In this document: positions 7,019-14,613 of the stretch, in pieces
Layout of the letters: the number at the start of each line of letters is the position of its first letter
Numbering within the stretch: the stretch's first letter is position 1
From: Schlegelella_A sp036272325
Lineage (GTDB): Bacteria > Pseudomonadota > Gammaproteobacteria > Burkholderiales > Burkholderiaceae_C
Length of the DNA stretch: 16,595 nt
Assembly: GCA_036272325.1 (NCBI GenBank)
Contig: DATAYY010000077.1
Coordinates: 1 to 16,595 of the forward strand
Direction: 5' to 3'
Notes under the pieces: generated by a model
What the model saw: only the letters and a program-made list of their open reading frames with translations
Told to the model about the DNA's origin: nothing
Databases searched by the model: none
Position numbers and translations under genes: made by a program

Positions 7019-7091
7019 AAATTATGGAAAGCGGGCCCCGTGCGGGAAGCGGCGATAAGCGAGGTGTTTCGCCGCCAGACGGAGGGCCCGC
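7019..7091 (-). terminator. terminator-like nested hairpin after fliK
   Basis: Read on the minus strand, 12 bp after the fliK stop, an outer stem GCGGGCCC (7084-7091) pairs perfectly with GGGCCCGC (7031-7038). Inside it a second stem GCGGCGA (7069-7075) pairs with TCGCCGC (7049-7055). The outer stem is followed directly by TTTCCATAATTT (7019-7030), a T-rich tract that stands out in this GC-rich DNA. The stem followed by T-rich sequence resembles an intrinsic terminator or attenuator separating fliF-K from fliL-R. The interior is 45 bases long, so the fold is less compact than a typical terminator. Confidence 0.5.
7021..7048 (-). promoter_or_regulatory. weak sigma-70-type promoter candidate for fliL-fliR
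   Basis: On the minus strand CATAAT (7021-7026) matches five of six bases of a -10 box. TTCCCG (7043-7048) lies 16 bp upstream but matches only three of six bases of a -35 box. It would start transcription in the gap before fliL, about 70 bp upstream of the start codon. A poor -35 box is common at activator-dependent promoters. The same bases form the T-tract of the terminator-like hairpin, so the two readings compete. No convincing sigma-28 or sigma-54 box was seen here. Confidence 0.3.
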
Positions 7092-7102
7092 GGCGCTTGG
7101 GT

Positions 7103-8392
7103 TCAGGCGTAGAGGTCGACACCGCCGGCGGCAGTCCGGCCGCCGATGCGCGCCGTCGCGACCGTCACCACCGCTTCGCCGCCGCGCCGGCTGCTGGCGC
7201 GACCGCCGGCAGCGGGGTCGTTGCCGCCGCGTTCGCGGCTGCCTGCGTGCTGCGAAACGCCGCCGCCGGCGAGCGTCAGTCCGGCGTCGCGCAGCGCGCT
7301 CGCGAGTTCGGGCAACCCGCGCTCGATCGCGTGTCGCGTCGCTGCGAGGTCGGCGCCGAAGTCGATCCGCGCCGCTGTGCCTTCGACGGCGATGTGGATC
7401 GAGACCGGGCCGGTCTCGGCCGGGTTGAGGTGCAGCTCGGCGTGCTGGACGCCGTCCTTGGCGAGCTGGCTCACCTGGACGCCGAGCGTGGCTGCGAACT
7501 CGGGCGCGTCGACAGGCGTGGCGAGGGCGAGCGAGGTCGGCGCTGCAGCGACGCTCGCAGTGCCATTGGCGTCAATCGCGGCGCCGGCGGCGATCGTCGC
7601 GGCGGCGGCAGTGCTGCCGTCGATCGTCGTCGCGGTGGTTGCGCTTGCGCGCAACGTGCTGCCGAGCTCGCCCGGCGCCGCTTGCAAGGCCTTGTCGGCG
7701 AACGCGGCGACCGCCGTCGCGGTGGCCTCGACCGGCGCGTTGCGGCCGATCGCAGCGCCGATGACCGCCTCGCCGCGCGCATGGACAGCGCCACGGTGAG
7801 CGTCGTCGCGCGTCGCGATCGTCGCCGTCGCATCGACGTTGGCGGTCGCCGCGCCTTGCCCGGCATTGGCGGCGGCGGGCGTCGCTCCGGAATCAGCGCC
7901 GCGGTTGGCGGCGTTCGCCGCCGCCAGCAGTGCCAGCGCCGCAGCGCAGTCGTCTGTCGTCGTCGGCGCGGCTGAGGTCGCTTCGTCGCCCTTGACGGCG
8001 GCGCGCGACTTGCTGTCGGTCTCGGGTGTGGGGAGGTCGTCGGTCCGTGCCTTTCCGGTGGCGCTCTTCGCGGTCGGCGCGCGGGAGCGGGGCGGCGTCG
8101 GCGAGATCGTCGCGAGCTTGGCCACGGCGGGCTCGCCGTCGGCCGCGTTCGAAGGATCGCCCGTGGCCGACGGCGCTGTTGCGGTCGACGCTGCTGCGGG
8201 CGCGGGCGGTGGCGTCGCGCGCTCGCTGTTCTGTTCTTGCAGCAGCTCGGCGAAGCGACGCGGCGCATGGCTGTCGGGTGCCGACGGCCGGTCAGGCGCG
8301 GTCGGCGTCGCGACGGCCGTCAGCGTGGCAACGACGTTCGCTGGCGCCGGTGCGGCGGCAGCGGCGGTGCGGATCGCGGCCGCGTTCATCAT
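7103..8392 (-). CDS. fliK: flagellar hook-length control protein FliK
   Basis: FliK is exported during hook assembly and acts as a molecular ruler; its C-terminal domain binds FlhB to switch export from hook to filament. The 429-residue product has a long low-complexity Ala/Thr/Pro-rich ruler region (residues about 1-300). The conserved Flg_hook domain follows from about residue 300, with VSQLAKDGVQHAELHLNPAE and GPVSIHIAVEG. A Gly/Arg-rich tail ends the protein. Two adjacent ATG codons (8392 and 8389) can serve as start. It lies 10 bp after fliJ. The ruler is variable in all species, so the call rests on the C-terminal domain and on position. Confidence 0.93.
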   Translation of the reverse strand: MMNAAAIRTAAAAAPAPANVVATLTAVATPTAPDRPSAPDSHAPRRFAELLQEQNSERATPPPAPAAASTATAPSATGDPSNAADGEPAVAKLATISPTPPRSRAPTAKSATGKARTDDLPTPETDSKSRAAVKGDEATSAAPTTTDDCAAALALLAAANAANRGADSGATPAAANAGQGAATANVDATATIATRDDAHRGAVHARGEAVIGAAIGRNAPVEATATAVAAFADKALQAAPGELGSTLRASATTATTIDGSTAAAATIAAGAAIDANGTASVAAAPTSLALATPVDAPEFAATLGVQVSQLAKDGVQHAELHLNPAETGPVSIHIAVEGTAARIDFGADLAATRHAIERGLPELASALRDAGLTLAGGGVSQHAGSRERGGNDPAAGGRASSRRGGEAVVTVATARIGGRTAAGGVDLYA

Positions 8393-8402
8393 CGCGATTC
8401 GC

Positions 8403-8873
8403 TCACAGTGCCGTCGGCCGGCCCGGTGCCGTGAGGCGGCTCCACGCCGCCCGGACGGCGTGATCGTCGCTTTCCTTCTGCTCGAGTCGCGCGCTCGTCG
8501 CCTCGCGTTCGCGCAAGCGCCGCTCGACCAGCTTCTTCAGGCCGGCGGCACGGATCTCGTGGCCGCGGGCGATCGCTTCGGCACGCTCGACCTGGCCGGC
8601 GGCGTTGGCGGCGATCCGCTCCTGCTGCTCGACCGCCTGCGTCAGCCGGTCCATGAAGCCGTGATAGCAGCGAACGAGCTCGATCTTGCCTTCGCGGCAG
8701 AACTCCTCTCCCCAGCGCTGCTCGTACTCGCGCCGGTAGGCGACGAGCTGCTCGGCCTGCGCTGCGGCAGCGCGGCGCGCGCGCTCGGCCTGGAACTGTT
8801 CGGCAAGCGCTTCGTCGCGCTGGCGCTCGGCCTGGGCGAGAAGAAGGGCGATCGGCTTCAGGTCATCGTGCAT
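8403..8873 (-). CDS. fliJ: flagellar export protein FliJ
   Basis: FliJ is the small coiled-coil stalk of the export ATPase; it sits in the FliI hexamer pore and contacts FlhA. The product from the ATG at 8873 has 156 residues (family about 147). It is almost wholly charged and helical, with heptad-like Ala/Glu/Arg/Gln patterns, and contains LVAYRREYEQRW, typical of FliJ. A TTG at 8906, overlapping the fliI stop, would add 11 Pro-rich residues (TPFVPPRPIA). I prefer the ATG because FliJ homology begins at DDLKPIALLL, but coupling through the TTG cannot be excluded. Position between fliI and fliK supports the assignment. Confidence 0.92.
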   Translation of the reverse strand: MHDDLKPIALLLAQAERQRDEALAEQFQAERARRAAAAQAEQLVAYRREYEQRWGEEFCREGKIELVRCYHGFMDRLTQAVEQQERIAANAAGQVERAEAIARGHEIRAAGLKKLVERRLREREATSARLEQKESDDHAVRAAWSRLTAPGRPTAL

Positions 8874-8902
8874 GGCGATCGGTCTCGGGGGAACGAACGG
8901 GG

Positions 8903-10330
8903 TCAAGCCGCAAGCACGGCGTGCAGGAAGGCAAGGCTGTCATCGAGCGGCGCCCGCTCAGCCATGTTCTGCTGCAGCAGCCGGCTCATCGGCTCGTGCA
9001 GCCGGACGGCGAGGTCGAGCTCGGCGTCGTGGCCCGGCACGTAGGCGCCGAGCTGGATCAGGTCGCGCGCCTTCTGGTGGCGCGCGTGCAGCTGGCGAAA
9101 TCGCCGCGCTGCCTCGAGGTGGTCGGCGCCGGCGACGTTGGTCATCACCCGCGACACCGACCGCTCGATGTCGATCGCCGGATAGTGGCCGGCCTCGGCG
9201 AGCTCGCGCGAGAGAACGATGTGGCCGTCGAGGATGCCGCGCGCGGCGTCGGCGATCGGGTCGTTCGGGTCGTCGCCCTCGGAGAGCACGGTGTAGAACG
9301 CGGTGATCGAGCCGCCGCCGGCGACGCCGTTGCCGCTGCGCTCGACCAGTTGCGGCAGCTTGGCAAAGCAGCTCGGCGGATAGCCCTTGGTGGCGGGCGG
9401 CTCGCCGATCGCGAGCGCGATCTCGCGCTGCGCCATCGCGTAGCGCGTCAGCGAGTCCATCAGCAGCAGCACGTTCTTGCCGCGATCGCGGAAGTGCTCG
9501 GCGATCACGGTCGCGTAGTTGGCGCCCTGCATCCGCACCAGCGGCGGCGCGTCGGCCGGCGCGGCGACGACGACCGAGCGGCGGATGCCGTCCTCGCCGA
9601 GGATGTCCTCGATGAACTCCTTGACCTCGCGGCCTCGCTCGCCGATCAGGCCGACGACGATGACGTCGGCGGCGGTGTAGCGCGCCATCATGCCGAGCAG
9701 CACGCTTTTTCCCACGCCGGTGCCGGCGAACAGGCCGATCCGCTGGCCGCGCCCGACGGTGAGCATCGCGTTGATCGCGCGCACGCCGGTGTCGAGGGGA
9801 GTGCGCACCGGGTCGCGGTCCATCGCGTTGATCGGCCGGCGCGCGACCGGCTCGTCGTGGACCTGCTCGAGCGGGCCCTTCTTGTCCATCGGCTGGCCCT
9901 GCGAATCGACGACGCGGCCGAGCAGGCCGTCGCCGACCGGCAGGTGCAGCGTGCGGTCGACGGTGCGGCGGTACGGATGGCGCGCGGTGCCGAGCCGCAT
10001 CGCCTTCACGGGCGAGGGCCGCGGCACGACGAGCGCGCCGCTGGCGAGACCATGGACGTCGCCGGTCGGCATCAGGTACGCGCGGTCGCCCGAGAAGCCG
10101 ACCACCTCGGCGACGACCGGCACTGAAGCGTCGCCGGCGCCGCCGCCCTGGTGGATCTCGCAGACCGAGCCGACCGGAACGCGGATGCCCGCGGCTTCGA
10201 GGACGAGGCCGGTGACGCGAACGAGCCGCCCCTGTGTCTCGAGCGGCAGCGTTTCGGTCGTTGCACTGCGCAGGTCGGCGAGGTAGCGCCGCCACTTGTC
10301 GGTCGTCGGTGCCGCCGCAGTCGTGCTCAT
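8903..10330 (-). CDS. fliI: flagellum-specific ATPase FliI
   Basis: FliI is the hexameric F1-beta-like ATPase that unloads chaperones and unfolds export substrates below the export gate. The product from the ATG at 10330 has 475 residues. The N-terminal beta-barrel is at about 30-110. The P-loop GTGVGKS is at 203-209, LIGERGREVKEF follows, the Walker B region VLLLMDSLTRYA is near 287-298, and GYPPSCFAKLPQLVERSG is the conserved T3SS ATPase stretch. The start overlaps the fliH stop as ATGA, which signals translational coupling. The same frame stays open upstream for more than 200 codons, but that part is Arg-rich shadow coding inside fliH and is excluded. Confidence 0.98.
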   Translation of the reverse strand: MSTTAAAPTTDKWRRYLADLRSATTETLPLETQGRLVRVTGLVLEAAGIRVPVGSVCEIHQGGGAGDASVPVVAEVVGFSGDRAYLMPTGDVHGLASGALVVPRPSPVKAMRLGTARHPYRRTVDRTLHLPVGDGLLGRVVDSQGQPMDKKGPLEQVHDEPVARRPINAMDRDPVRTPLDTGVRAINAMLTVGRGQRIGLFAGTGVGKSVLLGMMARYTAADVIVVGLIGERGREVKEFIEDILGEDGIRRSVVVAAPADAPPLVRMQGANYATVIAEHFRDRGKNVLLLMDSLTRYAMAQREIALAIGEPPATKGYPPSCFAKLPQLVERSGNGVAGGGSITAFYTVLSEGDDPNDPIADAARGILDGHIVLSRELAEAGHYPAIDIERSVSRVMTNVAGADHLEAARRFRQLHARHQKARDLIQLGAYVPGHDAELDLAVRLHEPMSRLLQQNMAERAPLDDSLAFLHAVLAA

Positions 10331-11148
10331 GTCGGCTCCGGCGCGCCGTCGTCGCCGGGCCCGAGCGTCGGCGCGGGCGCCTCGCCCGGATCGCTCGCGG
10401 CCTGCCACGGCAGCCCGCTGCCGAGCGCCGCCACGGCACGCCGCCAGCGCTCGTCGATCGTCGCGTCGACGAGGCCGATGTCGGAGTCGACGCGGCAGCC
10501 GCCGCGCTGGATCTGCGGGTCGCTGACGACGCGCGCGCCGCGCGCCGCGATCGCTTCGGCGGAGTGGCCGGCGATCAGCGCGTGGTCGTCGGGATGGACG
10601 CGCAGCACGATGTGACGCGCGCTCAGCAGCAGCGCGTCGATCGCCTGCTCGGCAACCGCGGCCACCGCCTCGGGGCGCGTCGCCAGTTCGCTCCGCAGCA
10701 CCTGGCGCGCGAGTGCTGCAGCGGCGTCGGCGACGCCGCGCGCCATCTCCTGCTGCAGCGCGTCGAGCTGCTCGCCGATCGACTTCACGAGCGCGCCGAC
10801 CTGCGTCGTCGTCTGGCTGGCAAAGCTTTGCTTGAATCCTTCGAGCGCGACGAGGCCGTCGCGATAGCCGTCCTGGTAGCCCGACTGGCGCGCGGCGCGC
10901 AGCTCTTCGGCGTGGCGCTCGGCCGGATCGACCGGCGCTTCGGGCTCGGCGCGCGCCGGGCTGGCTGCGCTTCCGGAGACCTCGCCGAACGACCACGACG
11001 CGAACGAGCTCAGCTCTTCGCGCGGAATGAAGCGCGAATAGAGATCGCGCGGGCTCGCCTTCGGCCCGCGCTCGGCCGCGAACGGCGCTCCCGGAGCCGG
11101 GTTGGCGGTGCGGCGCTCGCCGCGCACGCGCGCGTCAGAGGAAGTCAT
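10327..11148 (-). CDS. fliH: flagellar assembly protein FliH
   Basis: FliH dimers regulate FliI and tether it to FliN in the C-ring. The 273-residue product has a conserved N-terminal segment SRFIPREELSSFASWSFGEV (38-57). It carries the Gly-repeat start of the FliH coiled coil (GYQDGYRDG, 90-98), a long helix, and a C-terminal domain with IVLRVHPDD, typical of the FliH/V-type ATPase E-subunit fold. It starts 14 bp inside the end of fliG and its stop overlaps the fliI start. A Pro/Gly/Glu-rich C-terminal tail of about 25 residues looks disordered. Confidence 0.96.
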   Translation of the reverse strand: MTSSDARVRGERRTANPAPGAPFAAERGPKASPRDLYSRFIPREELSSFASWSFGEVSGSAASPARAEPEAPVDPAERHAEELRAARQSGYQDGYRDGLVALEGFKQSFASQTTTQVGALVKSIGEQLDALQQEMARGVADAAAALARQVLRSELATRPEAVAAVAEQAIDALLLSARHIVLRVHPDDHALIAGHSAEAIAARGARVVSDPQIQRGGCRVDSDIGLVDATIDERWRRAVAALGSGLPWQAASDPGEAPAPTLGPGDDGAPEPT

Positions 11149-12136
11149 CGCCGCTGCCGCCGCCGATCACGAGCTGGCCTTCTTCGGCCAGCCTGCGGAC
11201 GATCTTCAGCAACTCCTTCTGCTCGGCCTCGACCTCGGCAACACGGACCGGACCGCGCGCGTCGAGCTCTTCCTTCAGTGTCTCGGCAGCGCGGGTCGAC
11301 ATGTTCTTCAGCACCCGGTCGCGCAGCTCGGGCTTGGCGCCCTTCAAGGCGACGACGAGCGCTTCCGACTGCACTTCCTTCAGCAGCGCCTGGATGCCGC
11401 GGTCGTCGACGCGCATCAGGTCGTCGAAGGTGAACAGGTTGTCGAGGATGCGCTGGGCAAGGTCGTTGTCGGTCTCGCGGATGTAGTCGATCGCCGCCGT
11501 CTCGATCGTCGTGCCGAGCAGGTTGATCATCTCGGCTGCGGTCTTGACGCCGCCGAGCGGCGCGAGGCGCGCCTGCTCGCCGCCGGCGACCATGCGGCCC
11601 ATGACGTCGCTCAGGTCCTTCAGCGCCGACGGCTGGATGCCGTCGAGCGTCGCGATCCGAACGAGCACATCGTTTCGCTGCCGCTCGCCGAAGGTCTTCA
11701 GCACCGCGGCGGCCTGGTCGCTGTCGAGGTGGACGAGCACCGCGGCGACGATCTGCGGATGCTCGTGGCGCAGCATCTCGCCGATCGACGCCGCGTCCAT
11801 CCACTTCAGCCCCTCGATTCCCGAGATGTCGCCGCTGTGCAGGATGCGGTCGATCAGCATGTTCGCCTTGTCCTCGTCGAGCGCCTTCCTGAGCACGTTC
11901 TTGACGTACCTGCCGGTGTCGGCGACGAGCGGGCTGCGGCTCTGCGCCGTGGTCGCGAACTTGGTCATGACCTTGTCGAGCCGGTCCTTCGGCACCGACG
12001 TCATGCGCGCGATCGTCTCGCCGAGACTGCGCACCTCGCGCGGCGAGAGATGGCGAAGCACCGCGGCGGCTTCTTCCTCGCCGAGCGACATCAGGAGGAT
12101 GGCCGCGTCTTCGAGGCCGGCTTCGTCGATCGCCAT
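11135..12136 (-). CDS. fliG: flagellar motor switch protein FliG
   Basis: FliG links the MS ring to the C-ring and carries the charged residues that meet the MotA stator. The 333-residue product matches the family length (E. coli 331). It shows the middle-domain EHPQ motif (125-128), the GG hinge (185-186), and the C-terminal domain LFTFDDLMRVDDRGIQALL. With an offset of one from E. coli, the torque residues read K265, R282, E289, E290 and R298. Charge is thus conserved, with both usual Asp replaced by Glu. The start lies 42 bp after fliF and the end overlaps fliH by 14 bp. Confidence 0.98.
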   Translation of the reverse strand: MAIDEAGLEDAAILLMSLGEEEAAAVLRHLSPREVRSLGETIARMTSVPKDRLDKVMTKFATTAQSRSPLVADTGRYVKNVLRKALDEDKANMLIDRILHSGDISGIEGLKWMDAASIGEMLRHEHPQIVAAVLVHLDSDQAAAVLKTFGERQRNDVLVRIATLDGIQPSALKDLSDVMGRMVAGGEQARLAPLGGVKTAAEMINLLGTTIETAAIDYIRETDNDLAQRILDNLFTFDDLMRVDDRGIQALLKEVQSEALVVALKGAKPELRDRVLKNMSTRAAETLKEELDARGPVRVAEVEAEQKELLKIVRRLAEEGQLVIGGGSGDDFL

Positions 12137-12178
12137 GGAATGAATGCCTTCGTCTCGTCGTCGTGGTGTGTCTGTCGT

Positions 12179-13861
12179 CTAGCCGGCTTCGCTGCCGCCG
12201 ACCCAGCCGCGGACGATGCCGGCGACTGCCGCCGGGTTGTCCTTGGCGAGCGCCTTCGCGCCTTCGATCTGACGCAGCGTCGTCGGCGGTGCCGCGATCG
12301 CGGGCGTCGGATACGCCTGCTCGTCGTCGACGACGGCGTCGACCCGCATCCCGGGCCGCGCCAGCAGTGCCGGCCGCGGCGCGAGCGCGGTCTTGACGGC
12401 CGGCCGCACGAGGCCGAAGAAGACGAGGATGCCGATGATCGCGAGCCCGACCGGGAGCGCCGCGACGCGCACCATGTCGATCAGCTCGGGGCTTTTCCAG
12501 AACGGCGATTCCTGGCCGCCGGTCGTCGACATCGACTCGACCTTGAACGGCGCGTTGACGACCTTGACCGAATCGCCGCGCTCCTGGTTGAAGCCGATCG
12601 ACTCGCGCACGACCGCGGTGATCTTCTCGATCTCTTCGGCGGTGAGCGGGACCTGCGTCGTCTTGCCCTTGGCGTCGGTGACGCTGCGGTTGTTGACGAC
12701 GAGCGCCGCGTTCAGCCGCTTGACGCTGCCGGTCGCGCTCTTGGTCACGCGCACCGTCTTGTCGATCTCGTAGTTCGTGACCGCCTCGCGGCGGCCACCG
12801 CTGCCGCCGACCGCGGTCGTCGGCGCGCCCTGCAGCGGCTGCGACGCGCCGGTGAGCGGCGCGGTCGCGGGAACCGGCGGCTGGTTCGACGCCGCGCCGG
12901 GAACGCCGCTCGCGAGCGCCGTGCCGGCGCCGCTGCCTTGCTCGCTCGTTTGCTGGCTGCGGATCGAGATGCTCGCGTCGGCGCCCTGGTTCGGCTTGAA
13001 CTCCTCCGAGGTCGCCTCGGTCTGCGAGAAGTCGACCTCGGCGGTGACGCTCGCGCGCAGGTTGTCGTGGCCGACGATCGGCTCGACGAGATCGAGGATG
13101 CGCTTGGTGTAGCCGGCCTCGATCTGGTTGACGTAGGCGAGCTGCTGCGCATCGAGGCCGGCGCCGCCCGGGGCGCTGTCGCCGCCACCGGTCAGGAGCG
13201 CGCCGCTCTGGTCGAGCACGCTCACGGCCTTGGGGCTCATTTCGGGAACGCTCGATGACACCAGGTGGACGATGCCGGCGACCTGGGCGCGGTCGAGCGT
13301 GCGGCCGGGATGCAGCGTCAGCAGCACCGATGCGCTCGGCTTCTGCTGCTCGCGAAAGAACCCGTTCTGGTTCGGCAGCGCGAGGTGGACGCGCGCTGCC
13401 TCTACGGCGGCGAGCGACGAGATCGAGCGCGTCAGCTCGCCCTCGAGGCCGCGCTGGAAGGTGAGGCGTTCCTGGAACTGGGTCTGGCCGAAGCGGGCGC
13501 TGTCCATCAGCTCGAAGCCCGAGACCGCGCCCTTCGGCAAGCCGGCGGTCGCCATCTTCAGACGCAGGTCGTGGACCTGCGCGGCGGGGACGAGGATCGC
13601 GGCGCCGCCTTCGGACATGCGGTACGGCACGTTCATCTGCGACAGCTGCGCGATGACAGCGCCGCCGTCCTTGTCGGACAGGTTGGCGTAGAGCACCTTG
13701 TAGTCGCCGTGCGCGTTCCACGCCGTCATCGCGAAGACGACGGCGGCGAGGGCAGCGACGCCGATCACGGCGCTCACCTTGCTTCTCAGGGGCATCGCCT
13801 GCAGCCTGCCGGCGAAGGTGGCGGGCGTGGCGTTCGGGGCGAGGGCAACGGCGTTGTCCAT
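12179..13861 (-). CDS. fliF: flagellar M-ring protein FliF
   Basis: FliF forms the MS ring, the membrane platform on which the flagellum is built. The 560-residue product has two membrane helices (about 29-48 and 463-485). Between them is the large periplasmic part with ring-building motifs, including VLYANLSDKDGGAVIAQL, FGQTQFQERLTFQRGLEGEL and ARVHLALP. A Gly/Ala/Pro-rich linker leads to the second helix. The cytoplasmic tail ends with AAVAGIVRGWVGG, the part that inserts into FliG. The length is standard. The ATG at 13861 has no strong ribosome site. It is the first gene of the minus-strand run and is divergent from fliE. Confidence 0.98.
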   Translation of the reverse strand: MDNAVALAPNATPATFAGRLQAMPLRSKVSAVIGVAALAAVVFAMTAWNAHGDYKVLYANLSDKDGGAVIAQLSQMNVPYRMSEGGAAILVPAAQVHDLRLKMATAGLPKGAVSGFELMDSARFGQTQFQERLTFQRGLEGELTRSISSLAAVEAARVHLALPNQNGFFREQQKPSASVLLTLHPGRTLDRAQVAGIVHLVSSSVPEMSPKAVSVLDQSGALLTGGGDSAPGGAGLDAQQLAYVNQIEAGYTKRILDLVEPIVGHDNLRASVTAEVDFSQTEATSEEFKPNQGADASISIRSQQTSEQGSGAGTALASGVPGAASNQPPVPATAPLTGASQPLQGAPTTAVGGSGGRREAVTNYEIDKTVRVTKSATGSVKRLNAALVVNNRSVTDAKGKTTQVPLTAEEIEKITAVVRESIGFNQERGDSVKVVNAPFKVESMSTTGGQESPFWKSPELIDMVRVAALPVGLAIIGILVFFGLVRPAVKTALAPRPALLARPGMRVDAVVDDEQAYPTPAIAAPPTTLRQIEGAKALAKDNPAAVAGIVRGWVGGSEAG

Positions 13862-13866
13862 GGGAT

Positions 13867-13979
13867 CGTTGGCGTGGGTCCCGGGGCGAAAGGCCGCCGG
13901 GGCAGCGCCATTCTCCGAAACGACCCCGGCGCGGAATGGGCGAAACAGCCGGGCAATGCGGCGTCAGTTCACGCCAACG
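13867..13979. repeat. perfect 10-bp inverted repeat bracketing the fliE-fliF divergent region
   Basis: CGTTGGCGTG at 13867-13876 and its exact reverse complement CACGCCAACG at 13970-13979 lie 93 bp apart. The left arm sits 5 bp upstream of the fliF start codon, and the right arm 45 bp upstream of the fliE start. The arms could be paired sites for a regulator acting on both genes, but a loop of 93 bases makes a simple hairpin less likely. The right arm overlaps the possible FlhDC box. Confidence 0.5.
13935..13977. promoter_or_regulatory. possible FlhDC-binding box between fliF and fliE
   Basis: The segment 13935-13950 (AATGGGCGAAACAGCC) matches about 12 of 16 bases of the enteric FlhDC half-site as I remember it (AATGGCAGAAATAGCG). 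After an 11-base spacer comes a weaker opposite half at 13962-13977, with TTC and GCCA elements that line up only if one base is inserted. FlhDC is the class I master regulator in many Betaproteobacteria, and the fliE/fliF region is a classic target. The site would lie 74 bp from the fliF start and 47 bp from the fliE start. No scan was run. Confidence 0.4.
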
Positions 13980-14024
13980 CCGACGAGCGGTCTGCCTACG
14001 ATGGCGGCCTTGGAGCGATCCGCG

Positions 14025-14348
14025 ATGAACGTCACCCTCAAGCCCTTCGACTTCGCCCAGGCCGTCGCGAAAGCCGGCCTCGGCACCGACGGCATGCCGC
14101 TGGCGAAGGGCGGCGCCGTCGCCGAGACAGGCTTCCAGAAGGCGCTCGGACAGGCGCTCGATGCGGTGAGCAAGTCGCAGGCCGATGCGGAGCGAATGCA
14201 GCGCGAGGTGACTCTCGACAATCCGACCGTCAGCCTCGAGCAGACGATGGTCGCGATGCAGAAGGCGCAGATCGGCTTCGCTGCGACCTTGCAGGTCCGC
14301 AACCGCCTGGTGCAGGCGTATACGGACGTCATGGGGATGCAGGTCTAA
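14025..14348 (+). CDS. fliE: flagellar hook-basal body complex protein FliE
   Basis: FliE is the first exported subunit; it joins the MS ring to the proximal rod. The 107-residue product has the family length (about 104) and its hallmarks: FAQAVAKAG near the start, FQKALGQALDAVSKSQADAE in the middle, and the C-terminal pattern VSLEQTMVAMQKAQIGFAA followed by VRNRLVQAYTDVMGMQV. I chose the ATG at 14025 because GGAG lies 9 bp upstream. An in-frame ATG at 14001 would add eight residues. It is transcribed away from fliF and is alone on its side, with non-flagellar genes after it. Confidence 0.97.
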   Translation: MNVTLKPFDFAQAVAKAGLGTDGMPLAKGGAVAETGFQKALGQALDAVSKSQADAERMQREVTLDNPTVSLEQTMVAMQKAQIGFAATLQVRNRLVQAYTDVMGMQV

Positions 14349-14389
14349 CGATCGTTCGGCTCGCGCTCGCGCTTGCAGACCGGGAGCGC

Positions 14390-14593
14390 AAAGGCGCGGC
14401 CCGGCAGCGTGTTCCGCTCCGACTGCGGCGGTCGTCCTCGCGCGTCGACTCCCCTGCGGTGCTCGGCCGTGGGCTCTGCCGCAGAACTCGCTCCATTCGC
14501 TGCGCTCGGACAACTGCGGAAAGTCAGAGTTGGAGGCCCGCCTTCGCGCCCGGCGCCCGGCCTGCTCTCCTCGGCGCCGCAGAGTTGCTGCGG
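14390..14593. repeat. GC-rich repeat-like element with CCGCAG/CTGCGG hairpins downstream of fliE
   Basis: About 200 bp after fliE contain no convincing gene but several paired motifs. CCGCAG (14479-14484) pairs with CTGCGG (14514-14519) around a segment that itself holds GAACTCGCT and GCTGCGCTC. A second compact hairpin is CCGCAG (14577-14582), loop AGTTG, CTGCGG (14588-14593). From memory, closely similar sequence (a GAGCGCAGCGA core, then GAGTTCTGCGG on the minus strand) recurs between genes in Burkholderiales genomes. This is recognition, not a search, and the exact borders are uncertain. The right end abuts the start of similarity of the next gene. Confidence 0.5.
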
Positions 14594-14613
14594 CCGGCAA
14601 TCAGTTTCGCGCA

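Noticed and set aside
6257..7975. Plus-strand open frame of 572 codons over fliL and fliK
   Set aside because: It is antisense to fliL and fliK, composed of Arg/Gly/Asp repeats, and has no family features.
7103..8392. Low-complexity Ala/Thr coding sequence as a tandem repeat or CRISPR-like array
   Set aside because: It codes for the ruler region of FliK. No regular repeat unit with unique spacers exists here or elsewhere in the window.
10331..10996. N-terminal extension of FliI to a 697-residue protein
   Set aside because: The extra part lies inside fliH in another frame and is Arg-rich. FliI homology starts at the ATG at 10330, which overlaps the fliH stop as ATGA.
11102..13258. Plus-strand open frame of 718 codons antisense to fliF and fliG
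   Set aside because: It is antisense to two unmistakable genes, is rich in Arg, Asp and Val, and has no ribosome site or domain. It is a mirror effect of strong GC bias at third positions.
13900..13918. Sigma-54 promoter for fliF (minus-strand TGGC followed by GC at the right spacing)
   Set aside because: Only the GG and GC dinucleotides fit; the TTGC part of the -12 element is absent, and GG-N10-GC occurs everywhere at this GC content.
13970..13990. Sigma-28 promoter for fliE (GCCGACGA resembling the GCCGATAA -10 box)
   Set aside because: No -35 match is present 11 bp upstream, and fliE is normally an early gene, not a sigma-28 target.
11145..14600. Open minus-strand frame of 1151 codons crossing fliE, fliF and fliG
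   Set aside because: It is Arg/Ala/Gly-rich with no recognisable domain, runs through clear fliF and fliG genes in another frame, and has the composition expected for an off-frame reading of GC-rich genes.
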